Origin: an uncultured Synechococcus sp.
Lineage (GTDB): Bacteria > Cyanobacteriota > Cyanobacteriia > PCC-6307 > Cyanobiaceae
Length of the DNA: 17,328 bases
Reading direction: 5' to 3'
NCBI GenBank assembly: GCA_937975655.1
Contig: CALJTZ010000361.1
Span: 1 to 17,328 of the forward strand
A program made the position numbers and the translations under genes. Each line of letters starts with the position of its first letter. The stretch's first letter is position 1. The notes beneath the pieces are model-generated. The model made no database searches, was not told the origin of the DNA, and worked only from the letters and a program-made list of their open reading frames with translations. Shown piece by piece: positions 1-7,826 of the stretch.

Positions 1-44
1 ACCGCACCCAGGCCGGCAAGGGTTGAAACCAGGCCCTCAACCGA

Positions 45-1961
45 TCAGATGCCGCGCTCCATCAGCTTGCCCATCAGATCGCAGCTGCGCTGCTGGAACC
101 CGGCCAGTTGGTTGGGCTCGAGTCCCCCCACGGCCAGGCGTGCCATTTCGTAGACGTGACGGCTGAGGTCGTCGGCCAGTTGCTGGCTGGGGGAGCTGCC
201 GGCACTGCCGCCCGGCGTGGTGATCACGGAGCCCGCCGAGAGCTTGATCAGACCCTCCACCAACTTGTGTTTGCGGTTCACGAGCAGCACATGGTGGTCG
301 GGCAGGCCCGGCAGCCGCTGCTCCATCAAGGCGCCCATGTCGTTGATGCGGCGCATCTGCTCCGGCAGCAGGATCAGGGCTGCGGGGGCGCCCTCGCCCT
401 TGAGGGCCTGCACCTGGATGGTCACCTTGTCATTGGCCAGGGCAGCCTTGAACAGGTCGCGGAGCTTCTCGCTCAGGTCCTTGCCATCGGCATCGCTGAT
501 CTCGCTCTCCTTCTCCTGCAGGGAGTCGTCGAGCTCGGCATCCACCCGCTGGAATTTCAGCTCCTCGTGGCGGTACTCCAACCAGGGGATGAACTGCGTG
601 TCGATGAAGGTGTCGGCCAGCAGCACTTCCGCCTCCTGGCTCTTCCACAGGGCCAGGGGCCCGGCCTGACCGGCCTCATCGGTGCAGTAGAGGATGCGCT
701 TGTCGTGGTCGCTGCCCAGCCTGGAGCGGTAGCCCGCAAGGGTGGTGTAGGCCTTGCCGTTCTCGCCGGGGATCGGATCGGGGCTGTCGCCTTCTCCAGC
801 AGTTGCTGTGGTTCCGAACAGCACCAGATCGGCCACCTGTTCGGCGAACTTGTCGTCCTCCATGGCGCCGATCTTGATGAACGGAGCCAACGACTCCCAG
901 ATCTCGGCGTAGCGCTTGGGATCATCGCGGTGCAGCTCCTTGAGCCGGTCGCCCACCTTCTTGGCCACGAAGCCGCCGATGGAGCGCACGCGCCGGTCGG
1001 TCTGCAGGGCTGACCGACTCACATTCAGTGGGATATCCGGTGAATCGATCACGCCGCGCAGGGGCAGCAGATAGCGCGGCACCACCTCCTTGATGGAATC
1101 GCTCACGAACACCTGGTTGCAGTAGAGCTTGATCTCGCCCTTCTCCCAGTCGGCCCGGCCTGTGGATTTGGGGAAGTAGAGGATGCCCTGCAGGTTGTAG
1201 GGATAGTCGGTGTTGAGGTGAACCCACAGCAGCGGATCGCCCTGGAAGGGGTACAGGTAGCGGTAGAGCTCGATGTAGTCGTTGTCGGTCAGATCCCGGG
1301 GGCTCTTGCGCCAGGGTGCCTCCCGCTTGTTCACGGTTTCACCCTCCAGCTGCACCTCCACGGGCATGAAGTCGCAGTAGGTGGTGATCAGCGTGCGGAT
1401 ACGCGATGGCTCGATGTACTCGAGCTCCTCCTCCATCAGGTGCAGGATCACATCGGTGCCGGGCTCACTGCGCTCGCTGCCCTCCAGGCTGAAGTTGGGG
1501 GAGCCATCACAGCTCCAGCGCACCGCCTCAGCGCCCTCGCGGGCGGAGAGGGTCACCAGCTCCACCTGCTTCGCCACCATGAAGCTGGAATAGAAGCCCA
1601 GGCCGAAGTGGCCGATGATGGCGTCGCTCTCCTGCTTGTACTTCTCAAGGAAATCCTCGGCGCTCGAGAACGCCACCTGGTTGATGTAGCGCTTCACCTC
1701 ATCGGCAGTCATGCCGATGCCGTTGTCGGAGATCGTGAGGGTGTTGGCCTCGCGGTCGATCCGAATCGCAATCCTGCCTTCGGGGCCTTCGCTGCAATCG
1801 CCACCCATGGCAGCCATGCGTCGCTTGCTGATGGCATCCACGCCGTTGCTCACCAGTTCCCGCAGGAACACCTCATGGCCGCTGTAGACGGCCTTTTTGA
1901 TGATCGGGAAGATGTTTTCGGTGTGGATCTGAATCTGACCCTGTTCTTCCAGCACCGGCAT
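45..1961 (-). CDS. htpG: HtpG, bacterial Hsp90 chaperone
   Basis: ATP-dependent cytosolic dimeric chaperone of 638 residues, a full-length size for bacterial Hsp90. The N-terminal GHKL ATPase domain shows the catalytic Glu35 and nucleotide-site Asn39/Asp42 (ELVSNGVDA, where most homologues have NASDA), then DNGIGM near residue 80 and the lid motif GHFGLGFYSSF. The middle domain carries RGVIDSPDIPLNVSRSALQ, which holds the conserved Arg that contacts ATP gamma-phosphate. The C-terminal dimerisation domain ends in a short ERGI. The ATG at 1961 puts the usual short lead (GQIQIHTENIF) before the ATPase fold. It is the last gene of a five-gene minus-strand run, but a 96-nt gap precedes it, so it may have its own promoter; no clear one was seen. 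In cyanobacteria HtpG is known to help in heat, light and oxidative stress. Identity is secure. Confidence 0.97.
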   Translation of the reverse strand: MPVLEEQGQIQIHTENIFPIIKKAVYSGHEVFLRELVSNGVDAISKRRMAAMGGDCSEGPEGRIAIRIDREANTLTISDNGIGMTADEVKRYINQVAFSSAEDFLEKYKQESDAIIGHFGLGFYSSFMVAKQVELVTLSAREGAEAVRWSCDGSPNFSLEGSERSEPGTDVILHLMEEELEYIEPSRIRTLITTYCDFMPVEVQLEGETVNKREAPWRKSPRDLTDNDYIELYRYLYPFQGDPLLWVHLNTDYPYNLQGILYFPKSTGRADWEKGEIKLYCNQVFVSDSIKEVVPRYLLPLRGVIDSPDIPLNVSRSALQTDRRVRSIGGFVAKKVGDRLKELHRDDPKRYAEIWESLAPFIKIGAMEDDKFAEQVADLVLFGTTATAGEGDSPDPIPGENGKAYTTLAGYRSRLGSDHDKRILYCTDEAGQAGPLALWKSQEAEVLLADTFIDTQFIPWLEYRHEELKFQRVDAELDDSLQEKESEISDADGKDLSEKLRDLFKAALANDKVTIQVQALKGEGAPAALILLPEQMRRINDMGALMEQRLPGLPDHHVLLVNRKHKLVEGLIKLSAGSVITTPGGSAGSSPSQQLADDLSRHVYEMARLAVGGLEPNQLAGFQQRSCDLMGKLMERGI

Positions 1962-2057
1962 GGCCGCTCAAGTCACTGGGCCGAACCCTAGGGATCAGCT
2001 GGCGTTCCGCTCAATGGCCGTCGTGGAGGGGTCTCCGAACCGCGCCCTCGGGGAGCT

Positions 2058-2282
2058 TCAGCCGACCCGCTGCAGCTCTGGCTTTTCCTCAGGAATGATC
2101 GCTCCAGCTACCGGGCACACCTGCAGGCAGATGCCGCAGTCGATGCAGGTGTCGAAATCGATCCAGTAGAAGGCCGTGCCCTTGGCGTTGGCACCACTGC
2201 CCGGGTTGATGCAGGCCACCGGACAGGCGTCCACGCAATCCGCCACGCCTTCGCAGACGTCGGTGAGGATCGTGTGGGCCAT
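2058..2282 (-). CDS. Small bacterial-type ferredoxin with two Fe-S clusters
   Basis: Soluble electron carrier of 74 residues with no signal peptide. Eight cysteines fall in two groups: Cys10, 16, 20 and 24 (VCEGVADCVDACPVACI) and Cys46, 49, 52 and 56 (CIDCGICLQVCP). The second group is a classic CxxCxxCxxxC 4Fe-4S ligand set. The first has Cx5CxxxCP spacing, close to 3Fe-4S/4Fe-4S ferredoxins, so the first cluster could be 3Fe or 4Fe. The 21-residue stretch between the groups (NPGSGANAKGTAFYWIDFD) looks like that of small ferredoxins common in Synechococcus and Prochlorococcus. The redox partner is unknown. It sits 49 nt after hisZ and before htpG, so it is probably co-transcribed with the upstream genes. 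The family call is firm; the biological role is not. Confidence 0.9.
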   Translation of the reverse strand: MAHTILTDVCEGVADCVDACPVACINPGSGANAKGTAFYWIDFDTCIDCGICLQVCPVAGAIIPEEKPELQRVG

Positions 2283-2331
2283 GGAATGAGGTGCCGGGAG
2301 ATCACGATCCTAGGAACTCCCTGGCCGCCGC

Positions 2332-3510
2332 CTACTGCTGCACCCAGACGGTGGGGCTGCAACCGCGTTCCGCCGCCCGAGCCTGGGCTTCCGCCTCGCT
2401 GCTGCAGGGATGATTCAGCAGCACGGCGCGGTGACCGCTGCGGTGCATGGCTTCCAGTTGATCCAGGGCCGCCGGCAGCAGGGTGGCGTTGGCGTAGGCC
2501 ACCAGGGCCGGGCTGGGTCGCTGGGTGGCGCTGGCCTCGGTACCCAGCAGATCGCGGATGGCCTCCACGTCAAAGCTGAACCCCATGCCGGCGGCGGGGC
2601 CTCCGAACCGCCCCACCAGGGCGTCGTAGCGGCCGCCACTGGCGATCTCCACGGGCGCATCAGCTCCCTGGCACACCAATTTGAGCACCAGTCCGTCGTA
2701 GAGGTCGAAGTGGGGCTGGAAGCTGGGATCCAATTGCACGGTGACCCCCTGGCTCTCCGCCACCGGGGCGATCGTCCTGAGGGTGTCCGCGAGCCCATCC
2801 AGCAGGGTGCAGGGCCCGAGCAGCTGCTCCAGCTGGTAGAGCACCGCGCTGGCCTCACCCCGCAGCCGCATCAGCGCCTGCAACGCCTGCAGCTGGTGGG
2901 CCGGCAGATCCAGGGCCCCAAGAGCGAGGGGATCAAAGCTGGTGAGGGCTTGGCGGGCAGCGGTGCGCTGCTGGGCAGGTACCTGATCCAGCAGGGCGGA
3001 GAGCACACCGTGGTGGCCCAGCAGCAGGCGGGGCTGATGGCCGGCAGTCAGCCCCAGCTGGCGCAGGCAGGCCAGCAGCAACCGCAGCAGTTCGGCGTCA
3101 TCGGCAGCGGAGGCTTCCCCCAGGCCACCCAGCAGCTCCACACCGCTCTGAAGCTGTTCGGCGATGCGGTGACCACCTGAATCCGACACACCGCTGCGAA
3201 ACACCGGTCCGCAGCTCCACAGCCGCAGCGGCCGGGGGCGCTCCGCCATGCGCGTACAGGCGGCCCGGGCAATTGAGGCCGTCATCTCAGGCCGCAGGCC
3301 CAGGGGCTCATCGGCGGCCAGGCGCACCAATTCACGGCCGTTGATCCCGCCGCCGGCGGCCAGGGTCTCCAGCCGTTCAATTGCCGGTGGCGCCACCTCC
3401 TCATAGCCCCACAGCCGATACACCTCGGCCAGCTGGTCGCTGAGGCGGCGGTTGCCGTCCACCTCGCGGGGGTTGAGGTCCCTGGCGCCGGCAGCGGGTT
3501 GCAGGGCCAT
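2332..3510 (-). CDS. hisZ: HisZ, ATP phosphoribosyltransferase regulatory subunit
   Basis: Catalytically inactive paralogue of histidyl-tRNA synthetase that pairs with short-form HisG for the first step of histidine biosynthesis and its feedback control. The 392 residues keep the class II synthetase core: GLRPEMTASIARA (motif 2 entrance) near residue 70, QSGVELLGG near 120 and ASGGRYDALVGRFGG near 290. The histidine-A signature of true HisRS (GLDYY-type) is replaced by FDLYDGLVLKLV, and there is no full anticodon-binding domain at the C terminus, only about 50 residues. Both points favour HisZ over HisS. The ATG start at 3510 lies 33 nt after the phosphatase stop, suggesting one transcript. 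No hisG lies in the window, so the partner must be elsewhere. In cyanobacteria histidine genes are usually scattered, so this is not odd. Confidence 0.92.
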   Translation of the reverse strand: MALQPAAGARDLNPREVDGNRRLSDQLAEVYRLWGYEEVAPPAIERLETLAAGGGINGRELVRLAADEPLGLRPEMTASIARAACTRMAERPRPLRLWSCGPVFRSGVSDSGGHRIAEQLQSGVELLGGLGEASAADDAELLRLLLACLRQLGLTAGHQPRLLLGHHGVLSALLDQVPAQQRTAARQALTSFDPLALGALDLPAHQLQALQALMRLRGEASAVLYQLEQLLGPCTLLDGLADTLRTIAPVAESQGVTVQLDPSFQPHFDLYDGLVLKLVCQGADAPVEIASGGRYDALVGRFGGPAAGMGFSFDVEAIRDLLGTEASATQRPSPALVAYANATLLPAALDQLEAMHRSGHRAVLLNHPCSSEAEAQARAAERGCSPTVWVQQ

Positions 3511-3543
3511 GGGAGTGCGGAAGCGGGGAAGGATCGGCTGATC

Positions 3544-4461
3544 CTATGGAGTGGCCTGGGTGGCACCATCCAGCTCCGGTGCGCCGAAGCTGGCCCCGCT
3601 CAGGGGCCTGCAGGCCGCCAGCCCGTTAATCAAGGCCTGCCGCAGGCCGGGCGTGCAGGCGATCAGTCGTCCCTCGGCCAGGGAGGCGGGGGAGCCGTCG
3701 TAGGCGCACACCACGCCACCGGCCTGCTCCACCAGCACCACACCGGCAGCCAGGTCCCAGGGGGAGAGCCCCCGCTCCCAGTAGCCATCGAGCTTGCCCG
3801 CGGCCACAAAGGCGAGATCCACCGCAGCCGCACCGCCGCGCCGCACACCGCGATTGCGGTGGGTGAAGTAGGCGAATTCGGCGTAGTTGTTGTCGAGCCG
3901 GGTGTGGCGGTCGTAGGCGAATCCCGTCACCAGCAATGACTGGCTGAGGTCGTCGCAGCGGCTCACCTCAATGGCCCTGTCGTTGCACCAGGCCCCCAGG
4001 CCCGGTGCCGCCCAGTAGAGCTGGTCCAGGGCGGGCACCGCCAGGGCGCCCAGCAGGGGTTGTCCCCGCCAGGTGAGGCCGATGGAGGTGCCGAACAAGG
4101 GATAGCCGTGGGCGTAGTTCGTGGTGCCATCGAGGGGGTCGACGCACCACTCCAGCTCCGAGCCCAGGCCTGGGCGGCGGCCGCTTTCCTCAGCCAGAAC
4201 CCCCAGCTGCGGGGTTTCCTGCTCCAGTACGGCCAGCACCGCCTGCTCGGCGGCCACATCCGCCTCGGTGACCAGATCACCGGCCCGGCCCTTCTCGCGA
4301 ATCCGTTCAAGCTGGCCGAAGTGATGGCGCAGCACCCCAGCCCCAGCCGTGGCCGCCTGGCGCGCCACGGCCGCCAGGGCGGTGAGCGCCTGCTCATCCA
4401 GAGCGGCCTCCAGGGCGGCTTGATCGGAGAGGCGGGATGGAGAGGCGCTGCTCCGGGTCAT
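3544..4461 (-). CDS. Inositol monophosphatase family phosphatase (SuhB/CysQ-like)
   Basis: Mg2+-dependent sugar-phosphate phosphatase of the IMPase fold, 305 residues, cytosolic. All metal-site motifs are visible: DLVTEADVAAE at 62-72, AEESG with Glu91, WCVDPLDGTTNY with Asp108 and Asp111, and ERGLSPWDLAAG with Asp236. RRGGAAAVDLAFVAAGKLDGY at about 207-227 is the typical IMPase core helix region. The first 20 or so residues are extra and low in complexity. The start is the ATG at 4461, which overlaps the stop of the FdC2 ferredoxin as ATGA, so translation is likely coupled. The sequence cannot separate inositol-1-phosphate, histidinol-phosphate, fructose-1,6-bisphosphate or 3'-phosphoadenosine phosphate as substrate. 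The adjacent hisZ makes a histidinol-phosphatase role (as known for some IMPase-family HisN proteins) worth considering, but this is inference. Confidence 0.92.
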   Translation of the reverse strand: MTRSSASPSRLSDQAALEAALDEQALTALAAVARQAATAGAGVLRHHFGQLERIREKGRAGDLVTEADVAAEQAVLAVLEQETPQLGVLAEESGRRPGLGSELEWCVDPLDGTTNYAHGYPLFGTSIGLTWRGQPLLGALAVPALDQLYWAAPGLGAWCNDRAIEVSRCDDLSQSLLVTGFAYDRHTRLDNNYAEFAYFTHRNRGVRRGGAAAVDLAFVAAGKLDGYWERGLSPWDLAAGVVLVEQAGGVVCAYDGSPASLAEGRLIACTPGLRQALINGLAACRPLSGASFGAPELDGATQATP

Positions 4462-4838
4462 TCGTCGTCCAGCGGTAGGCCAGCACGCACCTTGCCACGT
4501 CCGAAAAACCGCCCGAACTGCAGGTCGTACACCTCGTCCTCATCCTGGGTTTCCACCTCCAGGGGGCCCGTGGCCCTGGCCACGCAGAGCAGTCCGTAGC
4601 CCTGCTTGCGGATCTCGCGGGATAGGCCGAGGGCTTCGCGCTGGTCGATCTCCCCATCGAGAACCCGCACGGCGCAGGCGGTGCAGCAGCCATTGCGGCA
4701 GCTGAAGGGCAAGGGCTCCCCCTGCTGCTCAAAGCTGCGCAGGATGTACTCGCCCTCCGGCACCTCCAGGCGGATCGTGCGCTGCTCCTGGCGCCAGTGC
4801 ACCGTGATCGGATGGCTGCGGCTCTGCAGGCTGGGCAT
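4458..4838 (-). CDS. FdC2-type 2Fe-2S ferredoxin (cyanobacterial Fed2-like)
   Basis: Plant-type [2Fe-2S] ferredoxin of 126 residues, longer than PetF (about 97). The cluster ligands are Cys47, Cys52 and Cys55 in SCRNGCCTACAVRV, and Cys85 in GYGLLCVA. What marks it as FdC2 rather than PetF is the extra cysteine next to Cys52, the GEIDQREALGLS segment, and the C-terminal extension ETQDEDEVYDLQFGRFFGRG, which is nearly shared with plant chloroplast FdC2. From memory of the literature, the Synechocystis orthologue (Fed2) and Arabidopsis FdC2 are linked to the low-iron response, and rice FdC2 to chlorophyll synthesis; the exact electron acceptor is unsettled. It is the first gene of the minus-strand run, and its TGA overlaps the start of the phosphatase gene. 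The ATG at 4838 is the only sensible start. Confidence 0.92.
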   Translation of the reverse strand: MPSLQSRSHPITVHWRQEQRTIRLEVPEGEYILRSFEQQGEPLPFSCRNGCCTACAVRVLDGEIDQREALGLSREIRKQGYGLLCVARATGPLEVETQDEDEVYDLQFGRFFGRGKVRAGLPLDDE

Positions 4839-4910
4839 GGCAGGAATCCAGAGCAGGAGGGGGTGACTGCTACATTCTCACCGTTGCCCCGCGCAGCCAC
4901 GTCGTCCGTT

Positions 4911-4925
4911 GATCTCTTCGAGATC
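4911..4925. repeat. Perfect 15-nt inverted repeat upstream of tRNA-Ser
   Basis: GATCTC-TTC-GAGATC forms a 6-bp arm palindrome in the 117-nt gap between the divergent ferredoxin and tRNA-Ser genes, about 30 nt before the tRNA. It overlaps a weak -35-like TTGATC (4909-4914) whose possible -10 partner GATGAC (4931-4936) is poor. It could be an operator or chance. Confidence 0.3.
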
Positions 4926-4955
4926 TGCACGATGACGTTGCGAAAAGCCCCTCAC

Positions 4956-5042
4956 GGAGAGGTGGCCGAGTGGTCGAAGGCGCAGCACTGGAAATGCTGT
5001 ATAGGGGCAACTCTATCGAGGGTTCGAATCCCTCCCTCTCCG
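4956..5042 (+). tRNA. tRNA-Ser(GGA)
   Basis: Class II tRNA of 87 nt. The 7-bp acceptor stem pairs GGAGAGG (4956-4962) with CCTCTCC (5035-5041), followed by discriminator G5042. The D-arm GGCCGAGTGGTCGAAGGC is typical of tRNA-Ser. The anticodon arm is CAGCA-CTGGAAA-TGCTG, giving anticodon GGA, which reads UCC and UCU. A long variable arm (ATAGGGGCAACTCTATC) and the T-arm GAGGGTTCGAATCCCTC follow. The 3' CCA is not encoded; the next bases are TTAG, so CCA must be added after transcription. No intron is present. Confidence 0.97.
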
Positions 5043-5046
5043 TTAG

Positions 5047-5072
5047 AAAAGCCGCCTCTGGGCGGCTTTTTT
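5047..5072. terminator. Intrinsic terminator after tRNA-Ser, likely bidirectional
   Basis: AAAA-GCCGCC-TCTG-GGCGGC-TTTTTT: a perfect 6-bp GC stem with a 4-nt loop, a six-T run on the plus strand and a four-A run before it. On the plus strand it ends the tRNA-Ser transcript 4 nt after the gene. On the minus strand the A-run gives a T-tract, so it can also stop the pst transcript, whose last gene ends at 5110. Confidence 0.9.
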
Positions 5073-5109
5073 CATGGCAATCCCGATCGTTGAACCGAAG
5101 GGCTGGCCG

Positions 5110-5919
5110 TCAGCCGAATCGGCCTGAGACGTAGTCCTGGGTGGCCTGCTGGCTGGGGGAATTGAAGATCTGTTCCGTGTCCGCGAATTCCACCAGGCAA
5201 CCCACCTTGCGATCGCCCTCCGCGCGGTTGCTCACGTTGAAGAACCCCGTGACATCACTCACCCGCACGGCTTGCTGCATGTTGTGGGTCACGATCACGA
5301 TGGTGTAACTCTTCTTGAGTTCGTGCATCATCTCCTCGATTTTCAGCGTGGAGATCGGATCGAGGGCTGAGCAGGGTTCATCCATCAGAATCACCTCGGG
5401 CTCAATGGCGATGGCCCGGGCAATGCAGAGGCGCTGCTGCTGGCCACCGGAGAGGGCATAGCCACTCTCATTGAGCTTGTCCTTGGCTTCGTCCCAGAGG
5501 GCTGCCTTGCGCAGGGAGCGCTCCACCAACTCGTCCATATTGCCGCGGAAGCCATTGATCCGGGCGCCGAAGGCGATGTTCTCGTAGATGGTCTTGGGGA
5601 AGGGATTGGGTTTCTGGAACACCATGCCGATCCGGCGCCGCACCTCCACGGGGTCCACGTTCTTGGCGTAGAGATCGTGGCCGTCGAACAGCACCCGTCC
5701 CTTGAGGGAGCATCCCTCAATCAGGTCGTTCATGCGGTTCAGGGCCCGCAGCACCGTGCTTTTGCCGCAACCTGAGGGTCCGATGAAGGCGGTCACCTTG
5801 CCGCGGGGAATGTCCATGTACACGCCACGCACCGCCTCCTGGCTGCCATAGCTGATGCTCACGTTCTGCACCGCTATGCAGGTGTCGGTGGCCATCGTGG
5901 AGGGACTCGAAACGGTCAT
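5110..5919 (-). CDS. pstB: PstB, phosphate ABC transporter ATPase
   Basis: Cytosolic ATPase subunit that powers phosphate import through the PstC-PstA channel; 269 residues, normal for PstB. All ABC motifs are intact: Walker A GPSGCGKST at 47-55, Q-loop VFQKPNPFP, signature LSGGQQQR, Walker B VILMDEPCSALDP and the H-loop VTHNMQQA. FQKPNPFP and the NRMND segment after Walker A are typical of PstB rather than other importers. The start is the ATG at 5919; the second Met at residue 9 is a possible alternative because the first 12 residues are poorly conserved in type. No Shine-Dalgarno sequence precedes it. It is the last gene of the pstC-pstA-pstB run, 43 nt after pstA, and its transcript probably ends at the shared terminator near 5047-5072. 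phoU is not adjacent. Confidence 0.97.
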   Translation of the reverse strand: MTVSSPSTMATDTCIAVQNVSISYGSQEAVRGVYMDIPRGKVTAFIGPSGCGKSTVLRALNRMNDLIEGCSLKGRVLFDGHDLYAKNVDPVEVRRRIGMVFQKPNPFPKTIYENIAFGARINGFRGNMDELVERSLRKAALWDEAKDKLNESGYALSGGQQQRLCIARAIAIEPEVILMDEPCSALDPISTLKIEEMMHELKKSYTIVIVTHNMQQAVRVSDVTGFFNVSNRAEGDRKVGCLVEFADTEQIFNSPSQQATQDYVSGRFG

Positions 5920-5962
5920 CGGGCTGAAGGAGGTGAGGGGTGCTGCGGTTCAGTCCGGAGAC

Positions 5963-6844
5963 TCAGGTTCTGGAGAGCTTGCCCAGCCAGCGGGCCAGCA
6001 GGTTGGCGGCAAGGATCATCACCACCAACACGAACGAGGCCGCCCAGGCCAGGGAGATCTGGGCTTCATAGGGCATGATCGCGAAGTTGTAGATCAGCAC
6101 CGACATCGAGGCGATCGGGTTGAGCAGCCCATCGGGCCAGAAGGGTGAAAACAGGGCGGTGAAGATCAGGGGTGCCGTTTCCCCGGCCGCCCGGGCAATG
6201 GCCAGCACAACCCCGGTGGCGATCGGTGCCAGGGCCGCCGGCAGGGTGATGCGGGTGATCGTCACGAACTTGGAGGCACCAACGCCTAGGGCTCCCCAGC
6301 GCAGTTCATTGGCGACCAGCTTCAAGGCCTCATCGGTGGTTTTGATCACCGTGGGCACCATCAGCACCGCCAGGGCAATCCCACCGGCCACGGCGCTGTA
6401 GCTCTGGCCCGCAAAGGCCCGGGTGGCCACGATCAGGCCATAGACGAACACGCCGCAGATGATCGAGGGCACGCCGGCCAGCACATTGGTGCCGAAGCGC
6501 ACAAAGCGTGCAAAGGCCCCCCCCCGGGAGTATTCGGCCAGGTACACCCCCGATCCCACCCCCACAGGGATGGCGATCAGGGAGGCGATCAGGGTCACGA
6601 TCAGGGTGCCCAACAGGGCATTACCGATCCCACCGCCCTCCAGGCCCGGAGCCGGGGGCAGTTCGCTCAGGAGCCGCAGGCTGATCAGTGAGCCGCCCTT
6701 GATCAACACGTACACGAGCACGAGCACCAGGGGCAGCACCGCCAGTGCGGTGAACACGGCGGCCAGGCCGGTGAACAGCTGGTTGTAGCGGTTACGGGCC
6801 AGGCCAGGCCGGTAGGTGAGGGCGCCTCGAGGAAAGGAGGTCAT
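5963..6844 (-). CDS. pstA: PstA, phosphate ABC transporter permease
   Basis: Inner-membrane permease subunit of the high-affinity phosphate importer, 293 residues with about six hydrophobic segments. The first segment is near residues 23-48 (LFTGLAAVFTALAVLPLVLVL) and the core reads GTLIVTLIASLIAIPVGVGSGVYLAEY, typical of PstA. The EAA-type loop that docks on PstB reads NELRWGALGVGASKFVTITRITLPAAL. The frame is open upstream to 7165, but that stretch is the antisense-free shadow of pstC; the ATG at 6844 (MTSFPRG) lies 5 nt after the pstC stop and gives the family length. The short gap points to translational coupling with pstC. No Shine-Dalgarno sequence is visible, as is common in this group. 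Confidence 0.95.
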   Translation of the reverse strand: MTSFPRGALTYRPGLARNRYNQLFTGLAAVFTALAVLPLVLVLVYVLIKGGSLISLRLLSELPPAPGLEGGGIGNALLGTLIVTLIASLIAIPVGVGSGVYLAEYSRGGAFARFVRFGTNVLAGVPSIICGVFVYGLIVATRAFAGQSYSAVAGGIALAVLMVPTVIKTTDEALKLVANELRWGALGVGASKFVTITRITLPAALAPIATGVVLAIARAAGETAPLIFTALFSPFWPDGLLNPIASMSVLIYNFAIMPYEAQISLAWAASFVLVVMILAANLLARWLGKLSRT

Positions 6845-6849
6845 GGCGC

Positions 6850-7806
6850 TCAGTTGTATTTGAGGCTCAGGCGCCGCACGATCTGCTGCGCCAGCACATT
6901 CACCACCAGGGTGAGCAGCATCAGCACCAGGGCCGCGTACATCAGAGCGGACACCTGAACCCCATCGGCCTCGCCGAACTGATTGGCAAGCATGGAGGAG
7001 ATCGTGTTCCCCGGGGCCAGCAGGCTCAGGGAGAAGTTGTTGGAATTGCCGATGATCATGGTGACGGCCATGGTTTCGCCCATGGCGCGGCCCAGGGCCA
7101 GCATCACGCCACCGGTGATGCCGGAAATGGCAGCGGGAAGAATCACATTCAGGATCGCGCCCCATCGGGTGGCACCGATCCCGTAGGCGGCCTGGCGCAG
7201 GCTGGGCGGCACCTGGTTGAGGGAATCACGGGAAATGGCCGTGATGATCGGCAGAATCATCACCACCAGGATCATTACCGCCGGGGCAATTCCCGGGCCC
7301 TGGGGTTCAGTGGAGAAGAAGGGCAGCCAGCCCAGCAGGCTATGGAGCCCCGTGAGGCCTGGCCTCAGAAAGGGTTCCATCACGAAGATCGCCCACAGTC
7401 CGAGCACCACCGAGGGAATGGCCGCCAGCAGCTCCACCATCACCCCCAGCACTTGGCGGATCTGGAGCGGGATGATGTTTTCGGTGATGAACACGGCCGT
7501 GCCTACCCCTAGGGGGACGGCGATCAGCAGCGCCAGCAAAGAGGTGATCAGGGTGCCGTAGATGGCGGTAAAGGCGCCGTAGTGGCCGCCCACCGGATCC
7601 CAGTCGGAGGTGGTGAGAAAGCCCAGGCCGAACTGGCCCATGGCCTCGCGGGAGCCCCCCAGCACCGTGATCAGGATGCCGACAAGCACTAGGCCCACCA
7701 GCGAAGCCAGGACCACGGTGAGCCGTTGAAAACTCAGATCGAGAAGTTTTTCCCCAGGTGGTCGTCGCCGATGAGCGAAGAGATCGGGGCGCTGACCCGT
7801 AGCCAT
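6850..7806 (-). CDS. pstC: PstC, phosphate ABC transporter permease
   Basis: Inner-membrane permease partner of PstA, 318 residues. A charged, Arg-rich N terminus (HRRRPPGEK) leads into the first membrane helix near residues 28-50. After a periplasmic loop with LGFLTTSDWDPVGGHYGAF, a PstC hallmark, come about five more helices, with YGTLITSLLALLIAVPLGVG and MVELLAAIPSVVLGLWAIF clearly recognisable. The cytosolic coupling loop reads PPSLRQAAYGIGATRWGAI. The ATG at 7806 starts the first gene of the pst run. A candidate Pho box lies about 46 nt upstream, consistent with induction by phosphate starvation. pstS, the periplasmic binding protein, is not next to it; in many marine Synechococcus pstS copies sit elsewhere. 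Confidence 0.96.
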   Translation of the reverse strand: MATGQRPDLFAHRRRPPGEKLLDLSFQRLTVVLASLVGLVLVGILITVLGGSREAMGQFGLGFLTTSDWDPVGGHYGAFTAIYGTLITSLLALLIAVPLGVGTAVFITENIIPLQIRQVLGVMVELLAAIPSVVLGLWAIFVMEPFLRPGLTGLHSLLGWLPFFSTEPQGPGIAPAVMILVVMILPIITAISRDSLNQVPPSLRQAAYGIGATRWGAILNVILPAAISGITGGVMLALGRAMGETMAVTMIIGNSNNFSLSLLAPGNTISSMLANQFGEADGVQVSALMYAALVLMLLTLVVNVLAQQIVRRLSLKYN

Positions 7807-7826
7807 GGGGTTTCTGGTTCGTCCGA

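Noticed and set aside
1..44. End of a gene downstream of htpG
   Set aside because: Only 44 bases; no frame or hairpin could be assigned.
108..1013. Long plus-strand frames across htpG
   Set aside because: They are antisense to the HtpG gene and lack any motif; htpG explains the region fully.
1962..2057. Terminator or strong promoter between the small ferredoxin and htpG
   Set aside because: Only weak and imperfect pairing (GAGGGCGCGGTTC region) and a poor TTGAGC/TAGGGT promoter match were seen, so neither is called.
5209..5216. HIP1 octamers GCGATCGC here and at 8712-8719
   Set aside because: Two in 17 kb is little above what base composition predicts, so this is not a HIP1-rich genome and the sites need no special reading.
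6845..7165. 107-codon upstream extension of PstA
   Set aside because: It lies within pstC in another frame, with Arg/His/Gly-rich content. The ATG at 6844 fits the family and the gene spacing.
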